A stretch of 9,972 nucleotides of DNA, taken from positions 1 to 9,972 of the forward strand of contig JAAZDI010000281.1 in assembly GCA_012512295.1 (NCBI GenBank). Reading direction: 5' to 3'. Made by a program: the position numbers and the translations under genes. Source of the DNA: Syntrophomonadaceae bacterium (GTDB lineage Bacteria; Bacillota; Ch66; Ch109). The notes beneath the pieces were generated by a model, which saw only the letters and a list, made by a program, of their open reading frames with translations, searched no databases and was not told the origin of the DNA. Of the stretch, positions 1-4,941 are shown in pieces. Each line of letters opens with the position of its first letter. Within the stretch, counting starts at the first letter, position 1.

Positions 1-2
1 AC

Positions 3-71
3 AGGAATGCCTTGGATGAGCTGCTCCCGTGGTCTGATTCCTTGCCTCCTGCATGCCGTGTCGGTAAATAA
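3..71 (+). CDS. IS66-family transposase (TnpC), C-terminal fragment cut by the window edge
   Basis: The frame entering from the left encodes 22 residues with the core DELLPWSDSLPPACRVGK and stops at 69-71. The pattern LLPW-S-x-x-LP-x-x-C-R is typical of the extreme C-terminus of IS66 TnpC transposases (the IS66 C-terminal region following the DDE domain). The catalytic DDE part is outside the window, so activity cannot be judged. The stop is followed by an imperfect hairpin and the presumed right inverted repeat, the normal arrangement in this family. The recognition rests on a short motif, so a moderate doubt remains. Confidence 0.62.
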   Translation, partial: RNALDELLPWSDSLPPACRVGK

Positions 72-81
72 GCTTATTTTG

Positions 82-112
82 AATCCCCGCCTTATTCTAC
101 AAGGTGGGGATT
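82..112 (+). terminator. Hairpin between the IS66 transposase stop and the element's right end
   Basis: AATCCCCGCCTT (82-93) pairs with AAGGTGGGGATT (101-112) as a 12-bp stem with one G-U wobble and a 7-nt loop. It is followed by ATTTTA rather than a clean T-tract, so termination may be weak. It sits 10 bp behind the transposase stop, inside the element, and may insulate the transposase transcript from the flanking DNA. Confidence 0.4.
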
Positions 113-125
113 ATTTTACGCTTAC

Positions 126-254
126 GGTGTCAAAGTGTTGCGCAACGGCCCACCGCCATCACGCATGGCGATAATCTGGGCTATTGCATTCGTAGTTGGC
201 GAGATTGTATTTATTGTGCTTTCAATTCTTTACCCCGAAATTATGTGGCACTAA
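126..254 (+). pseudogene. 3' remnant of a small membrane-protein gene, truncated by IS66
   Basis: From the presumed IS66 end the frame is open to TAA at 252-254. It encodes a polar stretch (VKVLRNGPPPSR) and then a strongly hydrophobic segment of about 20 residues (MAIIWAIAFVVGEIVFIVLS) ending LYPEIMWH. The only in-frame ATG (165) has no ribosome binding site, so this reads as the last transmembrane segment and tail of a gene whose 5' part lies beyond the insertion. A strong intrinsic terminator 25 bp after the stop supports a former transcription unit. The family is not recognised. It could instead be a chance open frame. Confidence 0.35.
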
Positions 255-278
255 CAGGGAGTAATACTACGCCTGGCT

Positions 279-313
279 AAGCATCGGAACGCTGCTCGTT
301 CTGGTGCTTTTTT
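279..313 (+). terminator. Intrinsic terminator, + strand
   Basis: AAGCATCGGAACG (279-291) pairs with CGTTCTGGTGCTT (297-309) as a 13-bp stem with two G-U wobbles and the loop CTGCT. The T-run covers 308-313. The T-run is only on the + strand side, so it serves the rightward gene remnant. The minus-strand sigma operon, which ends at 321, converges on it and may use the same stem less efficiently. Confidence 0.72.
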
Positions 314-320
314 ATTGACT

Positions 321-1178
321 TCAGCGGAATGGGATTGCCTGGAGCATGTTAAAAACATCCTCGGGCTGCCCGCCCTTTACATTTAGTTCGACCACCACGT
401 CACCATACAGAACGCTAAAGTTCATTCGATAGCCCGTATTGTCATCCCCGGCATCATTGACCGTATAAGCTCTTGTTTTTACGGCTTTCAACGAGAGGTC
501 TTCCGCTTTAAAAACCGGATTATTCACAATTTCACGCAGTTCATTCGGTAGCGATTCAGCGCGGGGAATAGGATACAGTGCTAGGTCATAAGTTTCCGGT
601 TTGCTTAAATCCACGATTCTGGCCTCGTCGTCTGTGGTTTTGCGAGAGATCGTCAGAGTGAGGTACCGCATGCCTTTTACATAATTAAGCCTTAATCCGT
701 CACGTTGCTGATTCACGATGCGCCAGGCCGATTCGAAATTAAAGCCTGGCATGTGCTGGGGTACATATGCTCCGAAATCAGGGTCTCCCTGCGCCTGGGA
801 AAGCGTTAGCTTCGCTGGGATAAAACCAGGTGTAATTTTTTTACCCAGATCAGCAACTCCATTTGCCTCTAAACTTCCCTCCCCCTGATTAGAAAACCGA
901 GCAGATTCCCTGGCGGCCTCCAAACCATGGGAGGGTGCGTTCGCGGTTGATGTAGTGTCGTCAGGCTGGGTCACCGGAGAATCAACCGGGGTTGACGGAA
1001 AGAGGTAGAAAAAAGCCCAAAGGCTCATAAACACAAGTACCGCGCAGGCACATATGGGAGCATAGTGCCCTAAAACTATGCGCCGACGCGGAGGTCTTTG
1101 CGTTAAACGGTTCATGATTTTATCGTGTAAGGCCTGGTCAACGGACACATGGTCCATGTAGCTGCGGTAATCTTTCAT
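321..1178 (-). CDS. Single-pass membrane protein, probable anti-sigma factor or sigma-associated sensor
   Basis: This is a 285-residue protein with a short cytoplasmic N-terminus (motif VSVDQALHDKIMNRL, common at the start of proteins paired with Firmicute ECF sigma factors), an Arg-rich stretch (29-33), one transmembrane segment at about 38-61, a low-complexity Pro/Thr/Ser-rich linker (62-100), and an outer globular domain of about 170 residues. That domain contains a YVPQHMPGF element resembling the DUF4367-like outer domains of such proteins. The start overlaps the sigma stop (ATGA, 1175-1178), and AGGAGGAG lies just upstream inside the sigma gene, so the two are translationally coupled. 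It is inferred to hold the sigma factor inactive until an envelope signal arrives. No zinc-type ZAS motif (HxxxCxxC) is visible, so the sigma-binding mode is uncertain. A lipoprotein-like role is unlikely because there is no lipobox. Confidence 0.7.
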   Translation of the reverse strand: MKDYRSYMDHVSVDQALHDKIMNRLTQRPPRRRIVLGHYAPICACAVLVFMSLWAFFYLFPSTPVDSPVTQPDDTTSTANAPSHGLEAARESARFSNQGEGSLEANGVADLGKKITPGFIPAKLTLSQAQGDPDFGAYVPQHMPGFNFESAWRIVNQQRDGLRLNYVKGMRYLTLTISRKTTDDEARIVDLSKPETYDLALYPIPRAESLPNELREIVNNPVFKAEDLSLKAVKTRAYTVNDAGDDNTGYRMNFSVLYGDVVVELNVKGGQPEDVFNMLQAIPFR

Positions 1179-1660
1179 AACGTCTCCTCCTGCAAAATAG
1201 TTCTGAGCTTTTGGCGTGCGCGGGTGAGCAGGCTTCTGACTGTGGATTCCTTTTGCCCGGTGATCCCGGCAATTTCCGCTGTCGTATATCCTTCATAATA
1301 AAAAAGATGGATGACAATTCGGTACTTTGCCGGCAGGGAAAGGATAGATTCCATCAGATGCTGCTGCTCCTCCGACTGGGCTGGGTAAGACTCGAGCAGC
1401 GGGTCGGTCTTTTTCCACCAGCTTAAGCGTAGACGACTTTTACATTGATTCACGGTCACCCGGATAAGCCAGGCGATTTCGTGCTCTGGCGACTGAAAAA
1501 CGGGGTGCTTCTCCATTACTTTGACAAACACTTCCTGCACAATATCCTCCGCGTCCGCTTTGTTTCCCATTATAGCCGCGGCGGTCCGGTACAGCCGGCT
1601 TTCGTGTTTTAATACGAACTCTTCTATCCAATCCTCCGGCCGGCAGGATTGATCAGCCAT
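1175..1660 (-). CDS. ECF-type RNA polymerase sigma factor (sigma-70 family)
   Basis: This 161-residue protein has the two-domain ECF layout. Region 2 carries the DAEDIVQEVFVKVM motif (about residues 37-50), used for core binding and -10 melting. Region 4 (about 110-158) carries a helix-turn-helix: LPAKYRIVIHLFYYEGYTTAEIA, then ESTVRSLLTRARQKLR. There is no extra C-terminal domain. I chose the ATG at 1660 because a GAGGGAG ribosome binding site lies 8 nt upstream. A GTG at 1669 would add three residues but abuts that site with no spacing. The gene is first in a two-gene operon with the membrane protein at 321-1178. The family directs transcription of small stress or envelope regulons, usually including its own operon. 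The target regulon cannot be read from the window. Confidence 0.88.
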   Translation of the reverse strand: MADQSCRPEDWIEEFVLKHESRLYRTAAAIMGNKADAEDIVQEVFVKVMEKHPVFQSPEHEIAWLIRVTVNQCKSRLRLSWWKKTDPLLESYPAQSEEQQHLMESILSLPAKYRIVIHLFYYEGYTTAEIAGITGQKESTVRSLLTRARQKLRTILQEETL

Positions 1661-1681
1661 CCGACTCACTCCCTCAACCTA

Positions 1682-1710
1682 TATACGCATGAAAGGCATG
1701 AATTGCTGCA
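1682..1710 (-). promoter_or_regulatory. Possible autoregulated ECF promoter of the sigma operon
   Basis: Read on the minus strand, TGCAGC (1710-1705) is followed after 17 nt by CGTATA (1687-1682). CGTA/CGTC -10 elements and AAC-type -35 elements are usual for ECF sigma factors. The -10 match is good and the -35 imperfect. A start near 1675 would leave a leader of about 15 nt holding the ribosome binding site. This is a motif-level guess only. Confidence 0.28.
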
Positions 1711-1719
1711 AGGACTAAA

Positions 1720-1763
1720 AACTTTATCAGGGGCAACTTTATCAAGGGCAACTTTATCATGGC
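1720..1763 (+). repeat. Three tandem 15-bp direct repeats upstream of the sigma operon
   Basis: AACTTTATCAGGGGC, AACTTTATCAAGGGC and AACTTTATCATGGC follow one another without gaps at 1720, 1735 and 1750; the last unit is 1 bp short. They lie 60-100 bp upstream of the sigma start, a place where an activator or repressor could bind. The 15-bp period is close to one and a half helical turns, so successive copies face roughly opposite sides of the helix. They could also be simple replication slippage. Confidence 0.75.
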
Positions 1764-1861
1764 GAGGTCATGTACACATTCACAAAACTATATGGTGAAT
1801 TTTAACTGGGCGACTGAACTCATTAAATAGGTGACCCTTTTGTTTATAACCATGTTTCTCC

Positions 1862-1897
1862 GTATGTTTGGTTATCTCTGTATGTTTGGTTATATGA
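1862..1897 (+). repeat. Two tandem 18-bp direct repeats in the sigma/DUF2087 intergenic region
   Basis: GTATGTTTGGTTAT occurs at 1862-1875 and 1880-1893, giving a period of 18 bp with 14 identical leading bases. A related inverted half (TATAACCATG) lies about 20 bp earlier. The block sits in an AT-rich stretch of roughly 230 bp (1764-2000) in which I see no gene. Confidence 0.6.
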
Positions 1898-2005
1898 GAG
1901 AATTTCTATATATAGTTTCGATATTTTATTCGTACTGTGAAGCCAGATGAAGTAACGCTGACCTTGTCCGGCTTTTTCTATTGCTCGGTAATACTTACCT
2001 GTTTA

Positions 2006-2035
2006 TTGACAATTGGGCAAACGAAATACTAAAAT
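2006..2035 (+). promoter_or_regulatory. Sigma-A-type promoter ahead of the DUF2087 pseudogene and gene
   Basis: A consensus -35 TTGACA (2006-2011) is separated by 18 bp from TAAAAT (2030-2035), a five-of-six match to TATAAT. It points toward the DUF2087-like remnant at 2034-2213 and the intact gene at 2260. The -10 overlaps the ATG of the remnant, so the remnant's present ATG is unlikely to be translated from this promoter. It may now drive the intact gene with a leader of about 220 nt. Confidence 0.55.
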
Positions 2036-2213
2036 GTTTATAATAACATCAACAAAATCTTATGCCGTTGACTATCGGGAACAAGAAATCAGTGAGATAT
2101 TGAAGTAGTATGATGATGACCACGTTACGCTTAGACGGTTTTTAATTTAACACGGGTTTCTGGACCGTAAACTCAATGGCAGTCAATACTGGCTAAAGGA
2201 AACCCCACTATAA
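2034..2213 (+). pseudogene. Degenerate DUF2087-like domain (relic duplicate of the downstream gene)
   Basis: In one frame the sequence reads YREQEISEILK, stop (2106-2108), DDHVTLRRFLI, stop (2148-2150), HGFLDRKLNGSQYWLKE, stop (2211-2213). This aligns without gaps to residues 215-256 of the next gene (YHEKEVNEILK, DYVTLRRQLVE, YGFMDRKADGSEYWLTE). The two in-frame stops fall inside otherwise well kept motifs. It is therefore a dead partial copy of a DUF2087 protein, either a decayed tandem paralogue or residue of an older version of the downstream gene. The helix-turn-helix and GIY-YIG parts have no counterpart here. DUF2087 is a small domain often attached to transcriptional regulators. Confidence 0.75.
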
Positions 2214-2259
2214 AAGTAGGACCTGGTGAACCTAAATCAACAACTGGAAGGTGTAGCAA

Positions 2260-3405
2260 GTGAAAAAGATGGAAAGATTCTGGGAGGCCTCCTTGGAAGA
2301 AATGAAAAGAGGTTATTGGGAGGACCCGGCTGGTTATGGTTGTCTGCTATGCGGGCACCGTCTCGAAAAGGGAATCATCTATCAGGAAAATGGAGTGCTT
2401 TATGAAGCGGAGAAATATATGCAAGTGCATATTCAGAAAAAGCACAATTCAGTATTTGATTATTTGCTCGGCTTAGATAAAAAAATGACCGGCCTTTCGG
2501 AACACCAAAAAGAGTTGCTGCTGCTTTTTTATCAAGGAAAAAGCAATACCGAAATTCAAAAAGAAATGGGAATAGGCAGCAGTTCCACGATCCGCCACCA
2601 TCGCTTTGTATTAAAGGAAAAAGCGCAACAGGCCCGGGTGTTTTTAGTGATAATGGAGTTATTGAAGGAAATGGACGAGAGCAGAGCGAGTTCTTCGGAT
2701 TCCGCCACGACTGCCACGACTCAAAATTCCGCCCCCGTGATAGTTGGCCCCTTTCGTCTTACCCGGGAAGAAGTGGATAAAATATTGAAACGCTGTTTTC
2801 CGGAGGGGACAAATGGTCAATTAAAGACTTTTGACTTAAAACTAAAGAGCCGGTTGGTTGTTCTGCGGGAGATCACCAAAAAATTTGAGGCTCAGCGGAT
2901 CTACCACGAAAAAGAAGTTAACGAGATTTTGAAGTCAGTTTATAAGGACTACGTTACCCTGAGACGGCAACTGGTTGAGTATGGATTTATGGACCGCAAA
3001 GCAGATGGCAGTGAGTATTGGCTAACAGAAATAAATGGAGATGAGGCAGAGAATATGGAACGCAAAAAAGAATTAAAACAGCTTTATAAAGAAATGAAAA
3101 GCGAAGGTGGGGTTTATCAGATCCGAAACACCATCAACCAGAAGGTATTGGTGGTTAGTACCCACAATCTAAAAACCATCAATGGCAGGCGTATGCAGCT
3201 GGCAGCCGGAAGTCATCCAAACAAACAGCTGCAGGAAGAAGTAAAGCAATATGGAGTAGAGGCTTTTGTTTTTGAAGTATTAGAGGTTTTGGAGGAAAAA
3301 GAGGAGGGCCCCTTTGATAAGGAAGAAGAGCTAAAAAAACTGGAGAAAAAATGGCTGGAAAAGCTGCAGCCATATGGGGAACGAGGATATAACAAGCGGT
3401 CATAG
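2260..3405 (+). CDS. Zinc-finger / HTH / DUF2087 / GIY-YIG-like multidomain protein
   Basis: This 381-residue cytoplasmic protein appears to have four parts. Residues 26-62 have a C2H2-like zinc site (C28, C31, H57, H62). Residues 78-130 form a LuxR-like helix-turn-helix (LSEHQKELLLLFYQGKSNTE). Residues 165-256 are a DUF2087 domain with its VTLRRQLVEYG and GSEYWL motifs. Residues 268-378 resemble the small GIY-YIG nuclease-like family of Firmicutes (ERKKELKQLYKEMK, GGVYQIRN, GSHPNKQLQEEVKQYG). The GIY half survives as GVY (284-286), but the YIG half is VVS-like, so nuclease activity is doubtful. A Ser/Thr-rich linker (143-156) separates the HTH from DUF2087. The GTG start at 2260 is chosen because GGAAGGTG lies 6 nt upstream. 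A DNA-binding regulator is the likeliest role; the ligand and targets are unknown. Confidence 0.75.
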   Translation: MKKMERFWEASLEEMKRGYWEDPAGYGCLLCGHRLEKGIIYQENGVLYEAEKYMQVHIQKKHNSVFDYLLGLDKKMTGLSEHQKELLLLFYQGKSNTEIQKEMGIGSSSTIRHHRFVLKEKAQQARVFLVIMELLKEMDESRASSSDSATTATTQNSAPVIVGPFRLTREEVDKILKRCFPEGTNGQLKTFDLKLKSRLVVLREITKKFEAQRIYHEKEVNEILKSVYKDYVTLRRQLVEYGFMDRKADGSEYWLTEINGDEAENMERKKELKQLYKEMKSEGGVYQIRNTINQKVLVVSTHNLKTINGRRMQLAAGSHPNKQLQEEVKQYGVEAFVFEVLEVLEEKEEGPFDKEEELKKLEKKWLEKLQPYGERGYNKRS

Positions 3406-3459
3406 TGAACTCGTCCAGCCTTGTTCGGTTCCTGAAAGCGTCTTGTTGAACATCAGGGT

Positions 3460-3487
3460 TTCAGGTGGAGAATCTGCTCCACCTGAA
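3460..3487 (+). other. Perfect 11-bp hairpin behind the DUF2087/GIY-YIG gene
   Basis: TTCAGGTGGAG (3460-3470) and CTCCACCTGAA (3477-3487) are perfect inverted repeats around the loop AATCTG. No T-run follows, so it is not a typical intrinsic terminator, although it may protect the 3' end. The left arm can alternatively pair through TTTCAGG (3459-3465) with CCTGAAA (3431-3437), so two structures compete. Confidence 0.6.
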
Positions 3488-3501
3488 GTTATAACATAAT
3501 A

Positions 3502-3525
3502 ACCCCCACTAATAGGAGTAGGGGT
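3502..3525 (+). other. Second hairpin in the 3406-3587 intergenic region
   Basis: ACCCCCACT (3502-3510) pairs with AGTAGGGGT (3517-3525) with one mismatch and a 6-nt loop. It lies between the perfect hairpin at 3460 and the start of the metallopeptidase-like gene, so it belongs to that gene's leader or to the previous gene's trailer. No clear promoter is visible in this interval. Confidence 0.4.
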
Positions 3526-3587
3526 CTCATTGACGGTGGTAATAGCTCTCACCATTAAGTTTTTTATGATAGGAGTTTTAATACAAA

Positions 3588-3947
3588 ATGGCCAAACCTA
3601 CTTTTAATGAGTTCGCGGAAATGCTGGAGCAAGCTATAAATCATATCCCACCTCGGTTTTGTAGAGATCTGACCGGTGGCTTTAATGTCCAAAAAGGGAA
3701 GAAGCGGGAGGGCCCCTATTATATCCTGGGCGAGTACGTTGAGGGGGAGCATCTGGGTTGTTTCATCGTCTTTTATTATGGTTCCTTTGTGGCCCTGCTG
3801 GGGAATGAGCCCCGGGAAACCTGGGAAGCAGAGATTATGGATACGGTGCTGCATGAATTGCAGCATCACCTGGAGGCTAAAGCCGGAAGAGACGATTTAG
3901 CCCGTCAGGAAATAGAAGAATTGGCCAAAGCTTTACGTAAAGGATAG
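3588..3947 (+). CDS. Small HExxH metallopeptidase-like protein (Zincin_1-like)
   Basis: This 119-residue soluble protein has no signal peptide. A zinc-protease motif, HELQHH (residues 89-94), sits in a helix after a hydrophobic strand (HLGCFIVFYYGSFVALLG, 55-72). It is followed by a charged helical tail with Asp/Glu residues (D102, D103) that could supply the third zinc ligand. The size and layout fit the short metallopeptidase family PF06262 (Zincin_1), whose substrates are mostly unknown. The ATG at 3588 is preceded by AGGAG at 3571-3575, a rather long spacing of 12 nt. No terminator follows and decayed genes lie on the right. The zincin fold is a motif-based assignment; the physiological role cannot be stated. 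Confidence 0.7.
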   Translation: MAKPTFNEFAEMLEQAINHIPPRFCRDLTGGFNVQKGKKREGPYYILGEYVEGEHLGCFIVFYYGSFVALLGNEPRETWEAEIMDTVLHELQHHLEAKAGRDDLARQEIEELAKALRKG

Positions 3948-3962
3948 TGCTTGGAGTAGTAT

Positions 3963-4141
3963 ATGTATGGTATTATTTTCAAAAAGGAGCTATTTGATAT
4001 CATTATTATGTTGTTCTAAACGATACTTTGGCTTGGGATCTATCTGGAAAGTTTGATCCTTATGATTGCCTGGATTTAGATCCTGAAGAACTTTATAATT
4101 CATGTCCAGAGGTTGAAGAACCTAATTTAAATGTAATGTAG
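3963..4141 (+). pseudogene. DUF2442-like C-terminal remnant without a start, probably frameshifted
   Basis: From 3998 to the TAG at 4139-4141 one frame is open and clearly protein-like: NDTLAWDLSGKFDPYDCLDL, then DPEELYNSCPEVEEPN. The pattern of a tryptophan-containing strand followed by a D/E-x-LY end resembles DUF2442-type proteins. There is no start codon in this frame. A neighbouring frame beginning at ATG 3963 (MYGIIFKKELFDIII) runs to TAA 4017-4019 and could be the preceding coding part joined by a frameshift near 4000-4015. Family identification is tentative. The region could also be part of an unrecognised short gene. Confidence 0.4.
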
Positions 4142-4170
4142 TTACAGGCAAGCAATTGGGCTGGAATTCG

Positions 4171-4680
4171 CTAATGGTGGACAAGGCCATCTTCTACCCG
4201 AAATACCCGGTCCGCCAGGGCCGCGTAGTTTTGATTGTGGGTAATGACCAGCAGGGTTTGGTTATACCGGTCCACGGACAGCCGCAATAAATCCATAACC
4301 TCCCGGCTGTTTTTACTGTCCAGATTGCCGGTTGGTTCATCGGCTAGAATCAAGGCCGGTTTGGTGGCCAGAGCGCGCCCAATGGCCACCCGCTGCTGCT
4401 GCCCGCCAGACAACTGCCCGGGCAAATGGTGTTTTCGATCCATCAATCCCAGAACACGCAGCAGTTCGTCGATAAAGCGGCGGTCCGGCTTTTATAATCC
4501 AACAGCAGCGGCAGGACAATGTTTTCTTCCACATTCAGCTCGGGACCAGATTATAAGCCTGAAAGATAAAGCCAATGCTGCGTCGCCGGAAAACCGCCAA
4601 TTCCTCTTCCGGCAGGGTATAAATATCCAGGCCGTTGATGATTACCCGGTGCTTTTGCTGGAAGACAAATGGTAGCTGCC
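4171..4680 (-). pseudogene. Broken ABC transporter ATPase (MacB/LolD type)
   Basis: The intact 3' part (4446 to 4171) carries the signature LSGGQQQRVAIGRAL, Walker B ALILADEPTGNLDS and the H-loop ITHN, ending in a RVEDGLV tail typical of MacB/LolD-type ATPases. Upstream on the same strand come VIINGLDIYTLPEEELAVF and the Q-loop IGFIFQAYNLVP, then ELNVEENIVLPLLLDYK, then PDRRFIDELLRVLGLMDRKHH, each in a different frame. One-base losses near 4540-4546 and 4489-4494 explain the shifts. The segment before about 4645 is degenerate (LGSYHLSSSKSTG-like) and no Walker A motif is found, so the gene is 5'-truncated as well. No permease gene adjoins. A functional ATPase is not possible from this sequence as given. 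Confidence 0.85.
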
Positions 4681-4806
4681 CAGATGATTTTCGGTAGTGC
4701 TGCAGTTTATCGGGAAAGATTAGCCCATATTAACCAATTAAATTATAATAATACCGGAGAAGGCACATCTTTATTACTAACCTTTTTTAAAGTCCATAAT
4801 AATTAA
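4669..4806 (+). CDS. Short unrecognised open frame (45 codons), possibly a gene relic
   Basis: ATG 4669 to TAA 4804-4806 encodes MVAAQMIFGSAAVYRERLAH followed by INQLNYNNTGEGTSLLLTFF. The first few codons overlap the degraded end of the ABC ATPase on the other strand. The composition from AVYRERL onward looks protein-like. A weak GGAAG lies 4 nt before the ATG. I do not recognise the family. It may be the 3' tail of a lost gene that was joined here by the same deletion that removed the ATPase N-terminus. Confidence 0.2.
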   Translation: MVAAQMIFGSAAVYRERLAHINQLNYNNTGEGTSLLLTFFKVHNN

Positions 4807-4808
4807 AG

Positions 4809-4847
4809 TTATAGGATTAGCATTATGAATTATAGGCTTAGTATTAT
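4809..4847 (+). repeat. Two 18-bp direct repeats ahead of the efflux gene leader
   Basis: TTATAGGATTAGCATTAT (4809-4826) and TTATAGGCTTAGTATTAT (4830-4847) differ at two positions and are spaced 3 bp apart, a 21-bp period close to two helical turns. They lie immediately before the attenuator hairpin, where the promoter or an operator of the efflux gene would be expected. CATTAT and TATTAT are possible -10 elements, but I see no good -35. Confidence 0.6.
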
Positions 4848-4941
4848 AAAGACGGTGGTGCATTCTGCCGTTTTTTTGTGTCTTTCTTTGGTAATGAAGA
4901 AAGGACGGTTTTATGAACACAAACCTGCAACCGGACAATGA
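4825..4941 (+). CDS. Upstream leader ORF overlapping the efflux gene start
   Basis: ATG 4825 opens a 38-codon frame (begins MNYRLSIIKTVVHSAVFLCL, ends HKPATGQ, stop 4939-4941). It runs through both leader hairpins and overlaps the first 29 nt of the transporter gene in another frame. A weak AGGA at 4813-4816 lies 8 nt upstream. Ribosomes on it would disrupt the terminator stem at 4848-4875 and the stem over the transporter's Shine-Dalgarno, the geometry expected for translation-dependent attenuation of a resistance gene. No homologue is recognised and the peptide may have no function of its own. Confidence 0.4.
   Translation: MNYRLSIIKTVVHSAVFLCLSLVMKKGRFYEHKPATGQ
4848..4877 (+). terminator. 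Intrinsic terminator in the efflux gene leader (attenuator)
   Basis: AAAGACGGTGG (4848-4858) and CTGCCGTTTTT (4865-4875) form an 11-bp stem with three G-U wobbles and a TGCATT loop. Seven Ts run from 4871 to 4877. The terminator stands 35 bp before the transporter ATG and has no gene of its own to end, apart from the leader ORF that crosses it. It is therefore best read as a conditional attenuator. Confidence 0.6.
4882..4905 (+). promoter_or_regulatory. Hairpin covering the efflux gene Shine-Dalgarno
   Basis: CTTTCTT (4882-4888) pairs perfectly with AAGAAAG (4897-4903) around the loop TGGTAATG. The ribosome binding site of the transporter is GAAAGGA (4899-4905), 7 nt before the ATG, so most of it lies in the stem. 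This resembles the sequestered ribosome binding sites of erm-type leaders. The stem is AT-rich and modest in strength. Confidence 0.45.

Larger units (their letters stand above)
1..125 (+). mobile_element. Right end of an IS66-family insertion sequence
   Basis: The segment holds the tail of an IS66-type transposase and then about 50 bp ending in CGCTTAC at 119-125. IS66-family inverted repeats are known to begin GTAAGCG, and this is the exact complement read at a right end. The left end lies outside the window, so completeness and the 8-bp target duplication usual for this family (candidate copy GGTGTCAA at 126-133) cannot be tested. The insertion seems to have cut a small membrane-protein gene whose tail follows at 126-254. 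The family assignment rests on the protein tail and terminal heptamer together. Confidence 0.65.

Noticed and set aside
1211..1426. Plus-strand open frame of 71 codons inside the sigma gene
   Set aside because: Shadow of the ECF sigma factor on the other strand; no ribosome binding site and no protein-like motifs.
1720..1897. CRISPR array
   Set aside because: Repeats are 15-18 bp and directly adjacent, without spacers of constant length; no cas genes.
1940..1977. Terminator-like AAGCC ... GGCTT followed by Ts
   Set aside because: Only 5 bp of stem (plus 2 after a mismatch) with a loop of about 19 nt, and no gene upstream to terminate.
4235..4675. Plus-strand open frame of 146 codons across the ABC ATPase relic
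   Set aside because: Antisense shadow; the minus strand carries clear ATPase motifs throughout the same bases.
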